From contig NZ_CP113431.1 in NCBI RefSeq assembly GCF_030506255.1, positions 2,353,501 to 2,417,500 on the forward strand: a DNA stretch of 64,000 nt. The letters are read 5' to 3'. Position 1 is the stretch's first letter, and the number at the start of each line of letters is the position of its first letter. Below the pieces are notes generated by a model. It was given only the letters and a program-made list of their open reading frames with translations, had not been told where the DNA came from and did no database searches. The DNA comes from Nocardioides sp. Arc9.136. GTDB lineage: Bacteria; Actinomycetota; Actinomycetes; Propionibacteriales; Nocardioidaceae. Shown in pieces: positions 25,875-33,899 of the stretch. The translations under genes were made by a program, and so were the position numbers.

Positions 25875-25896
25875 ACCGATCGCCTGCGGGATCGGT
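25875..25896. promoter_or_regulatory. Inverted repeat, possible operator of the XRE gene
   Basis: ACCGATC (25875-25881) and GATCGGT (25890-25896) are perfect inverted half-sites 8 nt apart, 20 nt upstream of the tandem-HTH gene. Operator function is inference. Confidence 0.35.
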
Positions 25897-26140
25897 CAGT
25901 CTGGGTCGCCCCGGACCGACGACGTGAGCCGCGGAGCCCGTCCGTCTCTCAGTGAGTGCGCCGCTGGCCACGCGGACACTCCTCGCCGCTCGGCGAATGA
26001 CTTTGGGCACGAAGTCGCGCCCAGCCTCGGTGTCACCCTCGGTGGCGTTGCCCCCGCTGGCCGCCCGGCGCAAGCCCCGTACAGGGCCGCGAGTTCTCCC
26101 GCGCGATAGCCGGCGGATTCTCCTGGTGTCGCAGATCGGG

Positions 26141-26178
26141 CTGATCGCTTACCAACCTCCTTCGCACCTAGGTGACCA
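26141..26178 (+). promoter_or_regulatory. Bipartite motif, copy C
   Basis: CTGATCGC (26141-26148), 16 nt, CACCTAGGTGACC (26165-26177). It lies 17 nt before the ATG at 26195. Confidence 0.7.
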
Positions 26179-26194
26179 GAAAGCGAGGTGGACC

Positions 26195-26539
26195 ATGAGC
26201 ATTCCCCCAGCCGAGAACCCGGTCCCCGGTCTCGTCACCTTCACCGCCCGCGGAGACGCCGCCCTCGATCGTCTGGCCGAGGCCTTGGTCGCCGAGTGTG
26301 ACGGCTCGCCAGGGGGCATCGCCGACATCCTCGAGCGGGTCCTGGAGGTCGGCGTCGAGGACCTGGCCGATTGCCTGAGTGAGACGACCCATCCGCACGG
26401 CGATCGATCTGGCCGCGGCGTCGACGAGATCGGTTCCGCAGGCGAGTACCCCGACCATGCCGCCCGTCGTCGACTCGCAGCGCGCACGCCAGGCGCAGCC
26501 AGCAGGCCTGGGACACGCAGCTCCAACGTCAGTCGCTGA
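26195..26539 (+). CDS. Small protein of unknown function
   Basis: 114 residues, ATG 26195 preceded by GAGG (26185-26188). The first ~65 residues look genuinely coding (LVTFTARGDAALDRLAEALV, GIADILERVLEVGVEDLADC). The remainder is Arg/Pro/Ala-rich and may reflect a shifted frame. If so, the real protein is shorter or the gene is damaged near 26400. It is preceded directly by motif C. No family is recognised. Confidence 0.5.
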   Translation: MSIPPAENPVPGLVTFTARGDAALDRLAEALVAECDGSPGGIADILERVLEVGVEDLADCLSETTHPHGDRSGRGVDEIGSAGEYPDHAARRRLAARTPGAASRPGTRSSNVSR

Positions 26540-27043
26540 CCCGGATCGGCGACATACACTTCGTTACACAAGCCCGCTGGTGCTACAACCGCGGCGTCGA
26601 CAAACGCGTCCTCGGCTCAGGGAGCAGCTGCTCAAAGCGGCGGTCGACCGGGAGAAGCGCGACTGGGACCGCGACCACCAGGTGACTCCCCCGCCGCCCG
26701 CGGCGTGCCTGCCCTGCGCCGTGGTGGTCAGGGGTGCCCCACCCACGCCGACCGGCGCTGTCGTACCTGCGATGGCCAACTGCACCCCCGCGTCGTCGAA
26801 GAGGGCTTCGACACCCATCCGTGCTGCGACCGCACGAGCGGGACCGGTTTCGACGCAGTCCTCGAGCACACGACACAAGTGCTGGGGCATACTGCCGGCC
26901 CAGCCGGCCTGAGCACCGGCACGGCCCTGCGAGTTTCCAGTCAAGTCGGGCCCGCGGTGATCGCCCGGAGCCTGGATCCGCACATAGGTGACCAGGAGGA
27001 CCGGTGCAGCCCATGCCGGTCCACGGGACCCATGGGAGTTCAC
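26540..27043. other. Region with coding-like fragments, possibly a decayed gene; contains motif D
   Basis: Short protein-like stretches appear in different plus-strand frames: SLTRIGDIHFVTQARWCYNR (about 26534-26593), LREQLLKAAVDREKRDWDRD (about 26620-26680) and a zinc-ribbon-like CRTCDGQLHPRVVEEGFDTH...CCD (about 26760-26830). No single frame joins them with a plausible start. This looks like a gene broken by frameshifts, but I cannot prove it. The last 90 nt hold motif D and the leader of the next gene. Confidence 0.35.
26957..26993 (+). promoter_or_regulatory. Bipartite motif, copy D
   Basis: GTGATCGC (26957-26964), 16 nt, CACATAGGTGACC (26981-26993). It lies 50 nt before the ATG at 27044. 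Confidence 0.75.
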
Positions 27044-27445
27044 ATGAGTGACGCCGCTCGCGAGGGAGCCGCGCTCGAGGAAGAGGCGCGACAGCGCGCC
27101 GAGGAGATCAGCGCCAGCGAGGAAGCACCCGCGCAGGCCGCGGCCGCCGACACCGGCCCCTCCCCCGACGCCGAGATCGCACAGGTCCACCGGTCCGGCC
27201 GCCAGCACGACCACACCGACACCGCCGCCTACCAGCGGCCCCAGCCCGGCCGCCACCGCGGCCCGCGCCGACAGGGTGCCGCGATGGCTACCGCACTCGC
27301 ACCGACCACCGGACCTTCGACCGTCCGCTGGGTCGACTGCTCGCACAAGCTCGGTTCGCTGCCGTGCATGAACCACAAGCCGCACGAGGGCGACGGCCGC
27401 GGCTGCGTGCATCACTCCACGTCCGGCTTCGCCGACGACCAGTAG
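27044..27445 (+). CDS. Small protein with C-terminal Cys/His cluster
   Basis: 133 residues, ATG 27044 preceded by GGGAG. A charged Ala/Glu-rich N-terminal half (EEEARQRAEEISASEEAPAQ) is followed by a Pro/Arg/Gln-rich middle and a short C-terminal cluster WVDCSHKLGSLPCMNHKPHE, then CVHHS. Three Cys with several His suggest a small zinc-binding element. No family is recognised. Motif D controls it. Confidence 0.55.
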   Translation: MSDAAREGAALEEEARQRAEEISASEEAPAQAAAADTGPSPDAEIAQVHRSGRQHDHTDTAAYQRPQPGRHRGPRRQGAAMATALAPTTGPSTVRWVDCSHKLGSLPCMNHKPHEGDGRGCVHHSTSGFADDQ

Positions 27446-27485
27446 CCCACTGCCCGGCTGCCGCGAGACCTGCCAGCGAACAGCC

Positions 27486-28349
27486 TCAGCCGCGCACCAA
27501 GTGCAGCCGCGGCCGCTGAGACTGCACGGCCGCCTCCAGCTGCCGCATCCGCTCGAGCGTCATCGGGTGCCCGAAGCGCCGCAGCAGGCCTGCCAGCACG
27601 GGACCGAGACCGAGCGCGAGCACGAACCGGTCTGCCTCGGCCTCGACGCGGAGCTCGATACGCCGGCCTGCTGCCGGCACCAGGTAGGTCAGCGCGATGA
27701 CAGCGCCGCCGAGAAGCCCGGGAGCAGCACGCCCCTCGGCGACCGACTGCACCACGCAGATAACCCCCACGACGCCCCGCAGCGTCCAGGCCAGCCGCAT
27801 GAACGGAAGCCAGACGAACGGCCGGCCCACGCCGCGGAACGTCGCCACCATTACCCGCCACGGCGTCGTCGCCGCAAGCACGGCCAGCTCCAGCCTCGGC
27901 CGGAGCGCCTGACGTCGGCCGACAGCATGAGCCACCGCGGCGGCCGCCTCCGCGGCAGTCACGCCGCCGCGGTACGTCGCCTCGACCAGCCCAGGACTAA
28001 CCACCGCGATGCGCGGGCCCATCGCCACCGCCACCGGGGTGCTCGGCCGCTGCACACGGCGTACGAACAGCGCGCCGACGTCGACGCCGCGGCCACCCAA
28101 CTCGGCCAGCACCGGCGTCAGCACGCCGTACTCAGCCTCGGTCGCCGGCCGCGACCTAGTCAGCGCGGCGATCGCCGGCTCCTGCAGCTGCCCCAGCGCG
28201 AGCGCGACCAGCACACCGCCCGCAGCCATGAACACCACCAGGCCAAGTGCCGGCGGGAGCAGGGCGCACACCACCACCGTGAGGACGAAGCTCACCAGCA
28301 GTGCCGGCCCAAGCGTCACCACCCTCAGCACGGTCATCGGGAACCTCAT
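27486..28349 (-). CDS. Degenerate M48-like membrane metalloprotease homologue
   Basis: 287 residues from ATG 28347-28349, preceded by GGAGGAGG; the open frame runs on upstream through motif F but without coding sense. Two N-terminal spans (about 10-50) precede a domain with the M48 layout: VAVAMGPRIAVVSPGLVEAT, then AVAHAVGRRQ where HExxH is expected, and ELRVEAEADRF where the third ligand Glu lies. Glu and the second His of HExxH are replaced (HAVGR), so zinc catalysis should be lost. It could be a binding or regulatory pseudoenzyme. It is transcribed against the neighbouring motif-bearing unit. Confidence 0.6.
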   Translation of the reverse strand: MRFPMTVLRVVTLGPALLVSFVLTVVVCALLPPALGLVVFMAAGGVLVALALGQLQEPAIAALTRSRPATEAEYGVLTPVLAELGGRGVDVGALFVRRVQRPSTPVAVAMGPRIAVVSPGLVEATYRGGVTAAEAAAAVAHAVGRRQALRPRLELAVLAATTPWRVMVATFRGVGRPFVWLPFMRLAWTLRGVVGVICVVQSVAEGRAAPGLLGGAVIALTYLVPAAGRRIELRVEAEADRFVLALGLGPVLAGLLRRFGHPMTLERMRQLEAAVQSQRPRLHLVRG

Positions 28350-28403
28350 CTCGACCCTCCTCCATCTTTCAGCACTAGTGCCGATCTCTTGACCTTGCTC
28401 GCG

Positions 28404-28441
28404 GTGATCGTCCGACACCCGCCGGACGACATAGGCGAACG
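28404..28441 (+). promoter_or_regulatory. Bipartite motif, copy F
   Basis: GTGATCGT (28404-28411), 16 nt, GACATAGGCGAAC (28428-28440). It deviates at two positions from the consensus but keeps the spacing. The next plus-strand gene starts at 28567. Confidence 0.65.
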
Positions 28442-28566
28442 AGACCAGTTTGTGCCCAGGTGCCGACAGCACCCCGAGTTATCCACAGCCCGCCGCTCGG
28501 CGCAGCGGGCCGCGACCGGGACGTGGGTTCATCGGCCAGACCGACCTCCAACCGAAAGGAACGCCC

Positions 28567-28935
28567 GTGGACACCCTCAACGCTGACGGCACCTGGGACC
28601 GCCTCGGCTCGATAGCCCAGCTGCTGCACCAGGCCACTACCCAGGTGTGGACCGACCTCGCCGCGGCCGCCGCCGACTCCCCGCTCCACGACCTCGGGCT
28701 GGGTGTCTACCTCGCCCACTCCCGGGCCAGCGCCCTGCTGCCCGACGACTACGAGCTGCCCGAGGTCGTCGACCTGCTCGCCGACCTCGAGGAGCGCACC
28801 CCGCTGCAGCTGCTCACCGAAGCTGAGGAGCTGACCCGCCCACTGCCGCTGCACCAGCCGGACCTCGTCCACGGCTCGCAGCTGGTCGTCGACTTGTGCG
28901 ACCTCATCCGGGAAGCCCGCGGCCTTGGCTACTGA
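28567..28935 (+). CDS. Helical protein of unknown function
   Basis: 122 residues from GTG 28567, 6 nt after AAGGA. The sequence is acidic and helical (SIAQLLHQATTQVWTDLAAA, EVVDLLADLEERTPLQLLTE) with no motif I recognise. The stop overlaps the start of the next gene by 11 nt, so the two are probably co-translated and may act together. Confidence 0.6.
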   Translation: MDTLNADGTWDRLGSIAQLLHQATTQVWTDLAAAAADSPLHDLGLGVYLAHSRASALLPDDYELPEVVDLLADLEERTPLQLLTEAEELTRPLPLHQPDLVHGSQLVVDLCDLIREARGLGY

Positions 28936-30499
28936 CCTGCGCCCGGCGTACGCCGACATCGACCAGGAGCTCTTCGACGTCGACCAGATCCCGATGACCT
29001 CGCGCGACGTGCGCAGCGTCGGCGAGATGCTCTTCGACGTCGACTACCTGGCCCGCCAGCTGCTCATGGACGTAGGAGGCGACGACGCCGGCACGCTGCT
29101 GCGCAGCTGGCCGACGATGGTCGCGGCCGCCGAGGACCTGTGGGCATCCCTCCCTGGCCGGCGACCTGGCGTCGACGAGCGCGACCGCCCCATCACCAGC
29201 CTCTCCGCCCAGGCCGCCACCATCGAGTCCAGCCTGTCCGGCCGGAAAGCCTGGCCAGGTCAGGGGCCGACCAACCCCCGCGTTGACCACATGACCCAGA
29301 CCCTCCTCACCGCCGCCGCCCTGGTCCGCCGCTACGGCGCCGAGATCCCGCACGAGCAGACCGAGGCCCACCGCGACCTCGACGCAGCGCGCACCAGGAT
29401 CATGCACGGCCTCTACCTCACCGCCCACGCCGCCAACGTCGCCCTGCACGACAACGGCCGCGACCGCGTCACCGACGCCCGCGAATCAGGCCGCCGCGTC
29501 CAGCTGGCCCAGCACCACTCCCCCTACGCGGTGGCACCCACCGGGGTCTGGGTCGACCGGATGTCCGCGTGCGAGAACACCGCCCGCAGCTACCTGACAG
29601 ACCGGTTCCCCCACGCTCTCGCCGGCGAGGCCATCCGCCCTGTCGACGACCCCGGCCGACTGGCGCAGGCGCTGGCCAACTGGGACATCCAGTCTCACCG
29701 CGCCCTGGCCCGCCACCTCGCGCCGGCCAACGTCCTGCTCATCACCCGCACAGAAGGGCTAATCGCCGGCGCCAGCATGGTCCTCGTCAACTCGGCCGCC
29801 ACCGCCGGCGTCCTCGAGTTCTCGGAGCGGCTGGTGCCCGCGATCGCCGACGCAGGCCGCTCCTGGAGCAACCTGGCCAGCCGCTGGGGCGACCTGGTTC
29901 CCCCGGCCGCCCACCTCGACGAGCCTTTGGCTCGCGCGGCCGCAGAGGTCCGAGCCGCCTATCGCCACATCACCCACGACACCGCCACCCTGGCGACACC
30001 AGAGGCCATCGCCGTCTGCCCCGAACTCCCCCAGGCCACCATGGCAAGCCTCCGCGCGATCGAGGCCGGCTCCGAGCTCGCGCACGTCATCGCCGAGAAG
30101 GCCGACACCCCCAACCTGACCGGCCCAGCGCGTGCCCTGTCCCGCCGAGCGCACAACGACGTCGAGTCCGGGCTGGCCAGCCCGCCGACCGAGGGCGACG
30201 TTGTATGGGTCTCCCCCGCCGACATCCTCGCCCGACGCGTCGTCACGGTGCCCCAGCCGGTCGCGGATGCCTTGCGTTCCGTGAGTACGGCAACCGCATC
30301 CGCAGCGTCTGTTGCCGCCACCACGGCGATGCTCGCGCGCTCGAACGACAACAGCCACCTTCCCCCTCGGCCCAACGAGGCAGACACCGCCCACCAAGGC
30401 GGCCACGGCGTCACGACATCTTCGCCGAACCACGGCAAGCCATTCGGAGAGCCCCCGGGTGGCATTGATCGCCCAGCGCCTGTCGGACCACTTAGGTGA
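28925..30499 (+). CDS. Large helical protein of unknown function
   Basis: 524 residues from a TTG at 28925 that overlaps the preceding gene and has GGGAAG upstream; an ATG at 28997 is the alternative. The protein is almost all helix and soluble. It contains EGLIAGASMVLVNSAATAGV in the middle and WVSPADILARRVVTVPQPVA near the end, then a disordered, Pro/His-rich tail. No enzymatic motif is seen. It shares an operon with the 122-residue protein behind motif F. A DNA-transfer or plasmid-maintenance role would be a guess. Confidence 0.6.
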   Translation: MATDLRPAYADIDQELFDVDQIPMTSRDVRSVGEMLFDVDYLARQLLMDVGGDDAGTLLRSWPTMVAAAEDLWASLPGRRPGVDERDRPITSLSAQAATIESSLSGRKAWPGQGPTNPRVDHMTQTLLTAAALVRRYGAEIPHEQTEAHRDLDAARTRIMHGLYLTAHAANVALHDNGRDRVTDARESGRRVQLAQHHSPYAVAPTGVWVDRMSACENTARSYLTDRFPHALAGEAIRPVDDPGRLAQALANWDIQSHRALARHLAPANVLLITRTEGLIAGASMVLVNSAATAGVLEFSERLVPAIADAGRSWSNLASRWGDLVPPAAHLDEPLARAAAEVRAAYRHITHDTATLATPEAIAVCPELPQATMASLRAIEAGSELAHVIAEKADTPNLTGPARALSRRAHNDVESGLASPPTEGDVVWVSPADILARRVVTVPQPVADALRSVSTATASAASVAATTAMLARSNDNSHLPPRPNEADTAHQGGHGVTTSSPNHGKPFGEPPGGIDRPAPVGPLR

Positions 30500-30501
30500 A
30501 C
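30465..30501 (+). promoter_or_regulatory. Bipartite motif, copy E (before xis/int)
   Basis: TTGATCGC (30465-30472), 16 nt, CACTTAGGTGAAC (30489-30501). It overlaps the end of the 524-residue gene and lies 58 nt before the excisionase start. Confidence 0.75.
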
Positions 30502-30559
30502 GTCAGACGTCACGTGGACTGAGACCACCGAGACCCCAGCAATCCGAAGGAGACACGAG

Positions 30560-31015
30560 ATGACAACGGCAGAGGAAGTACTCAACGTCGGCGGTCACCG
30601 ACCGCCGCCGGCTCCGGAGAGCGAACGCGGTTCTGAGGACACCATGACGAGCATGAGCGAACGTGCCACGCCGGCGACCGACGGGGCCGGTCCGGCAGAA
30701 CGCGTCCGGTTCGCCCTCACCCCGGCCACCATGAATATCGATCAAGCGGCCGCCTACATCGGAATCGCAAAGTCGACGCTCTACACGTGGCGCACCCGAC
30801 GCCCGGGGTTCGGACCACGCGCAGTGAAGGTAGGCAGCGCACTGCGATACCGCCGTTCAGATCTCGATTCGTGGATCGAGGATCATGCCGAGACCCCCGA
30901 CTTCGAAACCGAGGAGAGCATCGCAAGCGATAATCGAGGCCCTGGGGCCGACCAAGTGACGACGTCCGGGCGGCAAAGCTCCATGTCGCGACGGACGCGT
31001 CCACGACATCGGTAA
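30560..31015 (+). CDS. Excisionase-like HTH protein
   Basis: 151 residues from ATG 30560 (AAGGAGA 8 nt upstream). A disordered ~50-residue lead is followed by MNIDQAAAYIGIAKSTLYTW...RRPGFGPRAVKVG and LRYRRSDLDSWIEDH. This is the MerR/AlpA-type winged helix of Xis proteins, which bend att DNA and steer the integrase towards excision. It lies 26 nt before the integrase, and motif E precedes both. A later ATG (30644) could also serve. Confidence 0.8.
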   Translation: MTTAEEVLNVGGHRPPPAPESERGSEDTMTSMSERATPATDGAGPAERVRFALTPATMNIDQAAAYIGIAKSTLYTWRTRRPGFGPRAVKVGSALRYRRSDLDSWIEDHAETPDFETEESIASDNRGPGADQVTTSGRQSSMSRRTRPRHR

Positions 31016-31041
31016 AGCACAGACGTCAGTAAGGAACGCCC

Positions 31042-32220
31042 ATGGCTCGCCCCCCGCTGCCCATCGGGACATTCGGGACCATCACGACAAACGAGGTGCG
31101 TCCCGGCGTCTACCGCGCAAGAACGCGCTTCCGCGACTTCGACGGCGTCACGCGCGAAGTCAAGGGCACCGGTCGAAGTACCGCCGCAGCAGTGCGAGAA
31201 CTCAAAGCCAAGATCGCCGATCGAAACGCGCCAACGGGTGACCTCATCGGCCCCGACATGCGGATCAGCAAGGTTGCCGAGATCTGGCTCTCGCTATATC
31301 GCGCCGAACAGCGCTCCGAAGCAACCACCGCGAACGAGTATCAACGCATCATCGACAACGTCATCAATCCGGCCATTGGCAGCATTCGCCTGCGCGAGGC
31401 GACAGCTGGGCGCCTGGAGCGGCTCATCAGATCTCAGGACTCCCACAGCCGCCGCAAGAAGACCAAGACGGTCCTCAAGATGATGTTCGACGTCGCAGTC
31501 ATCGACGATGCGCTTCCGGCCAACCCGGTTTCCTCCACGTCCCGACTGCGGGGCCAAAAGAAGGAGGTCCAAGCGCTCTCCGTGGACGATCTCAATGCGG
31601 TCCGCTCCGCTGTCGACGCCTGGATGACCAAGAAGCGGCCAGGTCCGAAGCCGAACCAGGACATGCCAGACATCGTCGACATGCTGCTCGCCACAGGGTG
31701 CCGGATCGGGGAAGTACTCGCGATCCGATGGACAGACATCGACTTGAAGGCCACCCCGCCGACGGTGTCCATCACCGGCACCATCAAGACGGAGACGGGT
31801 AAGGGCACCTATCGGAAACTCAAGCCGAAGTCGGACGCGTCGAAGCGCACCATCGCGCTACCACCATTTGCCGTCGACGTTCTGATGACACGCCGACTGG
31901 AGCAACGACCCAACCACTACAACGCGGTCTTCGCCACGCGCAACGGCACCTGGCACCAGGTCGGCAACATCGAGCGGAGGTGGCGCACGATCCGCGAAGA
32001 CACCGGCTTCGACTGGGTGACGCCACACACCTTCCGCAAGACCGTGGCGACCTTGATCAACCGCCTGGTCGACTCCGACACCGCAGCCCGCGTCCTCGGT
32101 CACTCCTCAGATGCGATCACCAAGGAGTTCTACATCGAGAAGGACCGGACCACACCCGACGTGACGCACATCCTGCAATCCTTCGCCGGCCGGGCCACAG
32201 CGACCGCATCGGACGACTGA
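31042..32220 (+). CDS. int: Tyrosine recombinase / integrase of the element
   Basis: 392 residues, ATG 31042 after AAGGA. An N-terminal arm-binding-like beta domain (to ~65) and a SAM-like core-binding domain (~75-170) precede the catalytic domain. Visible catalytic residues: Arg in GCRIGEVLAIRW, His-x-x-Arg in TPHTFRKTVATLI, His in VLGHSSDAITKEF and Tyr in FYIEKD. It lies between xis and tRNA-Pro, the standard layout for an integrase that recombines into a tRNA 3' end. Confidence 0.93.
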   Translation: MARPPLPIGTFGTITTNEVRPGVYRARTRFRDFDGVTREVKGTGRSTAAAVRELKAKIADRNAPTGDLIGPDMRISKVAEIWLSLYRAEQRSEATTANEYQRIIDNVINPAIGSIRLREATAGRLERLIRSQDSHSRRKKTKTVLKMMFDVAVIDDALPANPVSSTSRLRGQKKEVQALSVDDLNAVRSAVDAWMTKKRPGPKPNQDMPDIVDMLLATGCRIGEVLAIRWTDIDLKATPPTVSITGTIKTETGKGTYRKLKPKSDASKRTIALPPFAVDVLMTRRLEQRPNHYNAVFATRNGTWHQVGNIERRWRTIREDTGFDWVTPHTFRKTVATLINRLVDSDTAARVLGHSSDAITKEFYIEKDRTTPDVTHILQSFAGRATATASDD

Positions 32221-32291
32221 CTCCGGCTGTTTCGGGTGCCGGCCTGACGTCGGGCTGCCACGCAAGCTGGGTCATCAGCGCGAGTTTTCGG

Positions 32292-32309
32292 GACATAAAC
32301 GCGACATAA
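32292..32309 (+). repeat. Two GACATAA direct repeats near the att site
   Basis: GACATAA occurs at 32292-32298 and 32303-32309, 11 nt apart (one helical turn), between the integrase and tRNA-Pro. Possible arm-type sites for Int or Xis; low certainty. Confidence 0.25.
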
Positions 32310-32330
32310 GACGATCCAGTTCAAAAAGCT

Positions 32331-32370
32331 AGCGGCCCCTGATCTGCGTTTCCGCAGGTCAGGGGCCGCT
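32331..32370 (-). terminator. tRNA-Pro terminator hairpin
   Basis: AGCGGCCCCTGATCTGCG (32331-32348) pairs with 32353-32370 in an 18-bp stem with one G-T wobble. On the minus strand it is followed by AGCTTTTTG, a U tract, so it ends tRNA-Pro transcription 7 nt after the tRNA. Confidence 0.85.
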
Positions 32371-32376
32371 TCTCGG

Positions 32377-32450
<74 letters not shown>

Positions 32451-32510
32451 AGTGCCCGCCTGAGCGGGCGCGTGAACACTACCGCAGCCCTCGGCCAGGA
32501 CCGGAATCCG

Positions 32511-32560
32511 GGGTCGTGTGCCCGAGGACGCGGCGAGACGCGTCGTGGGGCACACGACCC
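32511..32560. terminator. Hairpin between tRNA-Pro and der
   Basis: GGGTCGTGTGCCC (32511-32523) pairs with GGGCACACGACCC (32548-32560); the loop holds a second small inverted repeat. It lies just beyond the der stop and should end the leftward der transcript. Confidence 0.65.
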
Positions 32561-32567
32561 GGGGAGG

Positions 32568-33899
32568 TCAGCGCTTGCGCTTCTCCCGCGGCCGCTGCTG
32601 CAGCACGATCGGGGTGCCGACGAAGCCGAACTCCTCGCGCAGCCGGCGCTCGACGTACCGCTCGTAGGAGGCCTCGAGCTTGCCGCTGGTGAACAGGATG
32701 AATGTCGGCGGCGCGACCGAGGCCTGGGTGCCGAAGAGGATCTTCGGCTGCTTGCCACCGCGCACCGGGTGCGGGTGCTCGGCCACGAGCCGACCGAGGA
32801 AGGTGTTGAGCGCACCGGTGCCGATGCGCGTCTCCCAGCCCTCGAGCGCCTTGTCGAGCGCGGGCACGAGCCGGTCGACGTGCCACCCGGTGCGGGCGGT
32901 CACGTTGATCCGCGGCGCCCACTGCACCTGCACGAGCTCGCGCTCGATCTCTCGATCGAGGTAGTAGCGACGCTCCTCGTCGACGAGGTCCCACTTGTTG
33001 AACGCGATGACCAGCGCGCGGCCGGCCTCGCGGACGGTCTGCAGGATCCGGACGTCCTGCTCCGAGATCGACTGGGAGCCGTCGAGGACCAGCACGGCGA
33101 CCTCGGCGCGGTCGATGGCGGTGCTGGTGCGCAGCGAGGCGTAGTACTCGTGCCCCGAGGCCTCCTTGACGCGCTTGCGGATGCCGGCGGTGTCGATGAA
33201 GCGCCACTCGCGCCCGCCGAGCTCGATCAGCTCGTCGACGGGGTCGACGGTGGTGCCTGCGACGTTGTCGACGACGACCCGCTCCTCGCCCGCGAGGCGG
33301 TTGAGGAGCGAGGACTTGCCGACGTTCGGCTTGCCCACGATCGCGATCCGGCGCGGGCCGCCGACCTCGGGCTCGCGCTCCGGCGGCGCCTCGGGCAGGG
33401 CCGCGAGGACGGCGTCGAGCAGGTCGCCGGACCCGCGGCCGTGCAGGGCTGAGACCGGGTACGGCTCACCGAGGCCGAGGTTCCACAGACCGAACGCCTC
33501 GGCCTCGGTGCGGGCGTCGTCGACCTTGTTCGCGGCCAGCACGACCGGGCGACCGGACTTGCGCAGGATGCGGACGACGGCCTCGTCGGCGTCGGTGATG
33601 CCGACGGTGGCGTCGACCACGAACAGCACGGCGTCGGCCAGGCTGACCGCGACCTCCGCCTGCGCGGCGATCGAGTGGGCGAGCCCCCGAGCGTCGGGGT
33701 CCCACCCGCCGGTGTCGACGACGGTGAACGCGCGGCCGGCCCAGTTGGCGTCGTACGGCACGCGGTCGCGGGTGACGCCGGGGACGTCCTCCACGACGGC
33801 CTCGCGTCGGCCGATGATGCGGTTGACCAGCGTCGACTTGCCGACGTTGGGGCGGCCGACGACGGCCAGGACGGGGACGGGTCCGAGGACCTCGGTCAT
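32568..33899 (-). CDS. der: Ribosome assembly GTPase Der (EngA)
   Basis: 443 residues from ATG 33897-33899, overlapping the plsC-like stop by ATGA. Two GTPase domains in tandem: [19 protein letters not shown] with a DTGGW G3 motif and NKVD, then [18 protein letters not shown] with DTAGI and NKWD. A KH-like C-terminal domain ends in a basic tail (REKRKR). Two Era-type G domains define Der, needed for 50S subunit maturation. The order cmk-plsC-der is a common actinobacterial layout. Confidence 0.97.
   Translation of the reverse strand: MTEVLGPVPVLAVVGRPNVGKSTLVNRIIGRREAVVEDVPGVTRDRVPYDANWAGRAFTVVDTGGWDPDARGLAHSIAAQAEVAVSLADAVLFVVDATVGITDADEAVVRILRKSGRPVVLAANKVDDARTEAEAFGLWNLGLGEPYPVSALHGRGSGDLLDAVLAALPEAPPEREPEVGGPRRIAIVGKPNVGKSSLLNRLAGEERVVVDNVAGTTVDPVDELIELGGREWRFIDTAGIRKRVKEASGHEYYASLRTSTAIDRAEVAVLVLDGSQSISEQDVRILQTVREAGRALVIAFNKWDLVDEERRYYLDREIERELVQVQWAPRINVTARTGWHVDRLVPALDKALEGWETRIGTGALNTFLGRLVAEHPHPVRGGKQPKILFGTQASVAPPTFILFTSGKLEASYERYVERRLREEFGFVGTPIVLQQRPREKRKR

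Larger units (their letters stand above)
25855..26194. other. 340-nt divergent regulatory region
   Basis: It carries the inverted repeat 25875-25896, about 240 nt of sequence in which I see no gene, and motif C with the ribosome site of the gene at 26195. Confidence 0.5.

Noticed and set aside
26564..27415. A 283-codon minus-strand open frame with hydrophobic stretches
   Set aside because: It opposes motif D and the small plus-strand gene, and its composition is that of a mirror frame.
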